Shown piece by piece: positions 59,767 through 64,000 of a DNA stretch of 64,000 nt. Origin of the DNA: Burkholderia cepacia (GTDB lineage: Bacteria; Pseudomonadota; Gammaproteobacteria; Burkholderiales; Burkholderiaceae); NCBI RefSeq assembly GCF_001718835.1, contig NZ_CP013443.1, forward strand, positions 2,604,001 to 2,668,000. The letters run 5' to 3'. The position numbers and the translations under genes are program-made. Position 1 is the first letter of the stretch. The number at the start of each line of letters is the position of its first letter. The notes beneath the pieces were generated by a model. That model had not been told where the DNA came from, made no database searches, and saw only the letters and a program-made list of their open reading frames with translations.

Positions 59767-60498
59767 ATGCAAAGCTACGGTATCGCGCACGTCTGGGCGC
59801 AAGGTGATTTCGTCACGCGCGCCATCGCGATCACGCTGCTCGTGATGTCGGTCCTGTCGTGGATCGTGATCGTCATCAAGGGCTGGAACGTGATCCGCCT
59901 GAACCGCCTGACGAAGAACGCCGAACAGGCGTTCTGGCATTCGGACGACTTCGACGACGGCATCAAGAAGCTCGGGCTCGCCGCCTCGACGCCGAACGAC
60001 AACCCGTTCCTCGCGCTCGCGCTGTCGGGCAAGGAAGCCGCCGATCACCACCACCAGACGCAACCGCACCTGCACGACCGCATGGACGTGTCGGACTGGG
60101 TCACGCGCTGCCTGAAGGACACGATGGACGAAGGCATCTCGCGCATGCAAAGCGGCCTCGCGATCCTCGCGTCGATCGGCAGCACGGCGCCGTTCGTCGG
60201 CCTGTTCGGTACGGTCTGGGGGATCTACCACGCACTGCTCGCGATCGGCGCATCCGGCCAGACGTCGATCGACCAGGTCGCGGGCCCGGTCGGCGAATCG
60301 CTGATCATGACCGCCTTCGGCCTGTTCGTCGCGATCCCGGCCGTGCTCGGCTACAACGCACTCACCCGTGCGAACAAGGGCGTGGTCAGCAAGCTGCGCC
60401 GCTTCGCGCACGGCCTGCACGCGTATTTCGTGACGGGCGCGAGCCTCGCATCGTCGTCGACGCGCGACGGCCTGCGTCTCGCGACGCGCGCCAGCTGA
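59767..60498 (+). CDS. exbB: ExbB proton-channel component
   Basis: This 243-residue protein has three helices. The family core SIGSTAPFVGLFGTVWGIYH and GPVGESLIMTAFGLFVAIPA includes the channel Thr residues. A His-rich loop (DHHHQTQPHLH) lies near 97-107, which is unusual and may bind metal. AAGGA precedes the ATG. It forms the TonB-ExbB-ExbD complex with its neighbours. Confidence 0.95.
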   Translation: MQSYGIAHVWAQGDFVTRAIAITLLVMSVLSWIVIVIKGWNVIRLNRLTKNAEQAFWHSDDFDDGIKKLGLAASTPNDNPFLALALSGKEAADHHHQTQPHLHDRMDVSDWVTRCLKDTMDEGISRMQSGLAILASIGSTAPFVGLFGTVWGIYHALLAIGASGQTSIDQVAGPVGESLIMTAFGLFVAIPAVLGYNALTRANKGVVSKLRRFAHGLHAYFVTGASLASSSTRDGLRLATRAS

Positions 60499-60511
60499 GA
60501 CGGGGTGAACC

Positions 60512-60940
60512 ATGGCAATGAACACCGGTTTCAGCGACGATGACGACGATGCAGTGATGAGCGAGATCAACATGACGCCGCTCGTCGACGTCATGCTCGT
60601 ACTCCTGATCATTTTCCTCGTGACGATCCCGGCGATGCAGCATGCGGTGAAGATCGACCTGCCGCATGCCAGCAGCCAGCCCGTCGACGAGAAACCGCAG
60701 ACGGTCGACGTCGCGATCCAGGGCGACGGCACGATCCTGTGGGACGACCACACGGTCACGCGCGAACAATTGCAGCAGCGCATCGCGGAAGCGGCAAAAC
60801 GCACGCCGCAGCCGGAGTTGCACCTGCGTGCGGACCGCAAGGTTGCCTACGAACACGTCGCCGAGGTGATGTCGGATGCGCAGGCCGGCGGTTTGACGAA
60901 GCTCGGCTTCGTGACCGAGCCGACCGCAAAAGCGAAGTAA
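60512..60940 (+). CDS. exbD: ExbD proton-channel component
   Basis: This 142-residue protein has one helix. The essential membrane Asp is in INMTPLVDVMLVLLIIFLVT (near residue 28). A periplasmic domain follows. It starts 13 bases after exbB and ends the operon ahead of a strong terminator. Confidence 0.95.
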   Translation: MAMNTGFSDDDDDAVMSEINMTPLVDVMLVLLIIFLVTIPAMQHAVKIDLPHASSQPVDEKPQTVDVAIQGDGTILWDDHTVTREQLQQRIAEAAKRTPQPELHLRADRKVAYEHVAEVMSDAQAGGLTKLGFVTEPTAKAK

Positions 60941-61010
60941 CGCACGCGCAATCGGGCGCTCGCCGAATGCACCTGTGACCGGCCCTACCCAATCGGCCGC
61001 ACACAAAGTA

Positions 61011-61043
61011 AAAGGCCTTCATCGCCAGATGAAGGCCTTTTTT
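61011..61043 (+). terminator. Rho-independent terminator of the tonB-exbBD operon
   Basis: AAAGGCCTTCATC (61011-61023), a GCCA loop, GATGAAGGCCTTT and a run of T residues form a textbook terminator 71 bases after exbD. The following 280 bases (61044-61326) contain no recognisable gene. Confidence 0.92.
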
Positions 61044-61326
61044 CATGCGCACGCGGGCGCCTTCGGGCGGCGGGCTCTTTGGCGGTATCGGTTGCGCCTC
61101 GAGCAACGCAAATGCGACTCTGCCGTGGTCTGCACGGACTGCGCGTTCTGCCCTATCTGGCTCACAATATATGCGGCCACCTGATTTCGCTCAGAACTTC
61201 CTTCACGAAATGGGATTTCAATATAGGCCTGCACGCACGCGCATTCAAGGTTCCGGCGATTGAAACTTGCGATTGCAGGCGACGCTTCAATGACAAAACA
61301 AATTTGCCTCGCCGTGCACGCCGTGT

Positions 61327-62301
61327 TCAGGTCGCCGAAACATCGGCAGCCGCTTCCTTCTTCGCTCGCTCCGGACACCCCGGCTCCTTGTAAGCGCCGT
61401 GATCGAGCTTCTCGACCAGATAGTCGACAAACGCACGCACCGCGGGCGGCATCCCCTGCCGCGACACGAACACCGCGTACAGTTGCGGCACGGGCAACGT
61501 CCAGCCCGGCATCACCGGCGACAGTTGCCCCGCGCGCAGCGCGTTGCCGTACATCATCTCCGGCAGCGCCGCGATGCCGAGGCCATCGAGCACGGCTTCG
61601 CGGATCGTCATCAGGTCGGCCGTCACCAACCGCGGGTCGTGTTCGTGCACGTGACGCGTACCGTCCGGCGCGATCAGGTTGAACACGTGCCGCCCGTCGA
61701 CGCTCGGCGTATCGAGCGTTTCGAATCCGCTCAGGTCGTCCGGCACCAGCGGCGGCGCATTCTGGCTCAGCAGGCTCGGCGCGCCGACCAGCATCTGCTC
61801 GGTGCGCCACAGCGGCCGCACGACGATATTCGCGTTCTGCGGCGGCTCCGAGCGCACACGCAACGCGACGTCGATCGAATCCTCGAACAGGTCGATCACG
61901 CGATTCGTCACGCGGACGTGCACCTTCACCTCGGGATAGCGGCGCAGGAATTCGGGCAGGATGCGCGACAGCATCGTCTGCGACAGCGTCACGGGCACAC
62001 TGACGCGCACCGAGCCGCGCGGCGACGCGCGCAACTGCTGGACCGCGTTCATCGCAGCCTGCGCTTCGGCCAGCATCGCCTGGCAGTGCTGGTAGAACAG
62101 CTCCCCCGCCTCGGTCAGCGCGAGCTTGCGTGTGGAGCGCTGCAGCAGGCGCACGCCGAGCGCCGCCTCGAGTTCGGTCAGGCGCCGCGACAGGCGCGAT
62201 TTCGAGATGCCCAGCACGCGCTCCGCGGCCGAGAAACCGCCATGTTCGACGACCTGCGAAAAGTACATGAGGTCGTTCAGGTTGTGTGCATCGATATTCA
62301 T
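61327..62301 (-). CDS. LysR-family transcriptional regulator
   Basis: This 324-residue protein has an N-terminal winged helix (MYFSQVVEHGGFSAAERVLG, ISKSRLSRRLTELEAALGVR) and a substrate-binding-like effector domain from about 90. It resembles the regulators that control adjacent pirin and quinone-stress genes. It is divergent from the pirin gene and probably regulates it and itself. A charged C-terminal tail extends past the usual 300 residues. Confidence 0.92.
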   Translation of the reverse strand: MNIDAHNLNDLMYFSQVVEHGGFSAAERVLGISKSRLSRRLTELEAALGVRLLQRSTRKLALTEAGELFYQHCQAMLAEAQAAMNAVQQLRASPRGSVRVSVPVTLSQTMLSRILPEFLRRYPEVKVHVRVTNRVIDLFEDSIDVALRVRSEPPQNANIVVRPLWRTEQMLVGAPSLLSQNAPPLVPDDLSGFETLDTPSVDGRHVFNLIAPDGTRHVHEHDPRLVTADLMTIREAVLDGLGIAALPEMMYGNALRAGQLSPVMPGWTLPVPQLYAVFVSRQGMPPAVRAFVDYLVEKLDHGAYKEPGCPERAKKEAAADVSAT

Positions 62302-62315
62302 CTCATCGTTCCAAT

Positions 62316-62372
62316 TTCAGAACAATCCATTGCGAACTGAGCTGAATTAATAGGCAAACCGGCCAATATAAT
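62316..62372. promoter_or_regulatory. LysR/pirin divergent promoter
   Basis: A perfect TATAAT -10 box lies at 62367-62372 upstream of the pirin gene. TTCAG (62316-62320) and CTGAA (62342-62346) form an inverted repeat that could be part of a LysR site. No strong -35 box is seen, consistent with activator dependence. Confidence 0.45.
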
Positions 62373-62422
62373 AGCGCTATGTTTCAAAAATGACGCTATT
62401 CCATCTTTCCGAGGCCTGCCGC

Positions 62423-63295
62423 ATGTCGACCGATCGTTCCCTTGACCGCACGTACCCCGCACTTCGCGCGACCGAAGGCGGCGGCTTCGTGGTTCACCGC
62501 CCGTTCCCGACCCGGCTGCTGATGGATTTCGATCCGTTCCTGCTGCTCGACGAAATGGGCCCCGTCGACTACGCGCCCGGCGAAGCCAAGGGCGCCCCCG
62601 ACCATCCGCATCGCGGCTTCGAGACCGTGACCTACGCACTCGACGGGCGCTTCTGTCATCGCGACTCGTCCGGCCATGCCGGCACGCTCGGCCCGGGCGA
62701 CGTGCAATGGATGACGGCGGGCGCCGGCGTCGTGCACAGCGAGATGCCGGATCCAGAATTCGCGCAGGCTGGCGGCCGCTCCCACGGCTTCCAGCTGTGG
62801 GTCAACCTGCCGCGGCGCGACAAGCTGATCGCGCCGCGCTACCAGGAAATCCCGGCCGATCGCATCCCGAGCGCCACGTCGCCGGACGGTCTCGCGCGCG
62901 TGCGCGTCATCGCCGGCGAAGCATTCGGCGTCCGGGCGGCGATCGAGACGCGCACGCCGATCCTCTACCAGCATTTCACGCTCGAACCGGGCGCGACGGT
63001 CACTCAACCGGTGCCCGCCGGCTATCGCGTATTCGCGTACCCGATAACCGGCACCGGCCTCTATGGGCCTGACCGGCAGGCAATCGACGCCCGCCACTTG
63101 GTCACCTATCGCTGCGACGGCGACGCGGTCACGTTTTCCGCCGGCACGGAGCCGCTCGACCTGCTGCTGATCGGCGGCGTACCGCTCAACGAGCCGATCG
63201 TCCGCTACGGCCCGTTCGTGATGAATACCGAGGAAGAGATCCGGCAGGCGGTCGTCGACTACCAGACGGGGCGCATGGGCCGCATTGCATCCTGA
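62423..63295 (+). CDS. Pirin-family bicupin protein
   Basis: This 290-residue protein has the pirin N-terminal cupin with metal ligands in DHPHRGFETVTYALDG (two His) plus the later HRDSSGHAG and VVHSEMP (His and Glu). The signature FDPFLLLDEMGP is present. Pirins bind Fe(II); some are quercetinases. ATG at 62423 is preferred over 62390 because GAGG lies upstream and the protein then has normal length. It is regulated by the divergent LysR gene. Confidence 0.92.
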   Translation: MSTDRSLDRTYPALRATEGGGFVVHRPFPTRLLMDFDPFLLLDEMGPVDYAPGEAKGAPDHPHRGFETVTYALDGRFCHRDSSGHAGTLGPGDVQWMTAGAGVVHSEMPDPEFAQAGGRSHGFQLWVNLPRRDKLIAPRYQEIPADRIPSATSPDGLARVRVIAGEAFGVRAAIETRTPILYQHFTLEPGATVTQPVPAGYRVFAYPITGTGLYGPDRQAIDARHLVTYRCDGDAVTFSAGTEPLDLLLIGGVPLNEPIVRYGPFVMNTEEEIRQAVVDYQTGRMGRIAS

Positions 63296-63397
63296 ACCGT
63301 GTCGATTCGGGGACGCAGGTGCCGCGATCGCGCGGAATTTGCGTCACAATAACTTCTTGATCCATGTGGCGCCCGCCACCAGAAGGAACCCGTCCCC

Positions 63398-63880
63398 TTG
63401 AACTTCGAACACCTGATCCAGATCAACTCCGACGATCCGGCCGTGCCCACCCTCACCCGCGACCAGCTCTGGGAAGGTCTCGTGCTGCGCGCCGAACAGC
63501 CGCAACTGTTCGTGCTCGGTCTCGACAGCTGCGTCGTCCACGAACGGACGGAGACGACGCTCGAACGTGAACTGCACTACGGTCACGCGACCGTGCGCGA
63601 CCACGTCACGTTCACGCCGAATCAACAGGTCCGCTACGACATCCGCGCCGCCGACGGCGAGATCGGCGGCTCGCTGACGATGACGATCGAGGAACGCGAC
63701 GACCACGAGCTGTTCCTGCGTTTCGAGTACCGCACGACGCTGGTCGTCACTGACGACAGCGAAGACGCGCGCCAGACGCACGGGATCGTCAAGGAGGCGT
63801 ACCGCACGTCGGATATCGACACGGTCCGCCTGATCCGCGAGTATGCGCAAGGCCGCAAGGATCCCGATCCCTTGCACTGA
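63398..63880 (+). CDS. SRPBCC/AtaL-like (DUF1857) protein
   Basis: This 160-residue protein begins FEHLIQINSDDPAVPTLTRD. It has the helix-grip pattern LTRDQLWEGLVLRAEQPQLF and RYDIRAADGEIGGSLTMTIE of DUF1857. Such folds bind hydrophobic ligands; specific function is unknown. The start is TTG 63398, with AAGGA about ten bases upstream. An ATG is not available in frame. Confidence 0.85.
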   Translation: MNFEHLIQINSDDPAVPTLTRDQLWEGLVLRAEQPQLFVLGLDSCVVHERTETTLERELHYGHATVRDHVTFTPNQQVRYDIRAADGEIGGSLTMTIEERDDHELFLRFEYRTTLVVTDDSEDARQTHGIVKEAYRTSDIDTVRLIREYAQGRKDPDPLH

Positions 63881-63959
63881 TGCGACGGCGGCCGCCGCAT
63901 GCGGCCGCCTCTTTGATTCGTCCTATCAGATTCAAGGTTTCGATCGATAAAGAGTTTTT

Positions 63960-63990
63960 GTAAATGGGAATAGTTATCATTTAGAATTCA
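63960..63990. promoter_or_regulatory. Weak Fur-box-like sequence at the window end
   Basis: Read on the minus strand, AATGATAACTATTCCC resembles half of a Fur box. It would precede a gene beyond 64000. The match is poorer than the bfd site. Confidence 0.3.
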
Positions 63991-64000
63991 TTCCATCGTA

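Overview
The window is a high-GC beta-proteobacterial chromosome segment, most likely from a Burkholderia (Burkholderia cepacia complex-like). The basis is codon use, the housekeeping genes (acs, class I fumarase, bfr/bfd, tonB-exbBD), the tellurium-type gene set and the IS types. This is inferred from protein character; no database search was run.

Region 1 (1-6.8 kb, minus strand) is a compact hybrid type II secretion / type IV pilus machine: secretin (cut by the window edge), PilP-, PilO-, PilN- and PilM-like assembly proteins, GspE ATPase, GspF platform protein and one GspG pseudopilin. Its genes mostly overlap by 1-20 bases. Region 2 (6.9-12.6 kb) is regulatory and accessory: a soluble PAS histidine kinase, two NarL-type response regulators, a SCO1-like copper protein with an alanine-rich minisatellite linker, a lytic transglycosylase and a small stress-type membrane protein. 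Region 3 (12.7-32.1 kb, minus strand) is a redox cluster. In transcription order it holds two multicopper-oxidase-like secreted proteins, a 2825-residue exported mosaic protein, an exported protein, two paralogous LolA-fold proteins, a cytochrome c fused to a periplasmic-binding-like domain, a Cyc2-like cytochrome-porin, a c4-type dihaem cytochrome and a CcsB-type cytochrome c assembly protein. I read regions 1-3 as one functional locus: a two-component system controls extracellular copper and haem redox proteins, possibly exported by the adjacent secretion machine. Extracellular Mn(II) or Fe(II) oxidation is the leading hypothesis. This is the most interesting part of the window.

Region 4 (32.5-37.1 kb) is a Ter/TelA stress cluster (TerD, TerC-like DUF475, VWA, TelA-like and an unknown). 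Region 5 (37.5-41.8 kb) holds an unknown membrane-anchored protein behind a perfect palindrome, an amidase gene with an in-frame stop, and an MFS pump divergent from a TetR regulator. Region 6 (about 41.9-48.6 kb) is a lower-GC island next to tRNA-Ser(GGA). It contains gene fragments, an intact IS30-family element, a DUF3592 protein, a protein with six zinc-ribbon repeats, a cupin gene split by an intact IS50-type element with a perfect 9-bp target duplication, an H-NS-like protein and an integrase remnant.

Region 7 (48.6-64 kb) is core genome: an Na+/solute symporter pair with acs, an EamA transporter, yqhA-fumarase, bfr, murI, a 287-bp MITE with 30-bp perfect inverted ends, a Fur-box-led bfd / 20-residue peptide / tonB-exbB-exbD run, a LysR regulator divergent from a pirin, and an SRPBCC-type protein.
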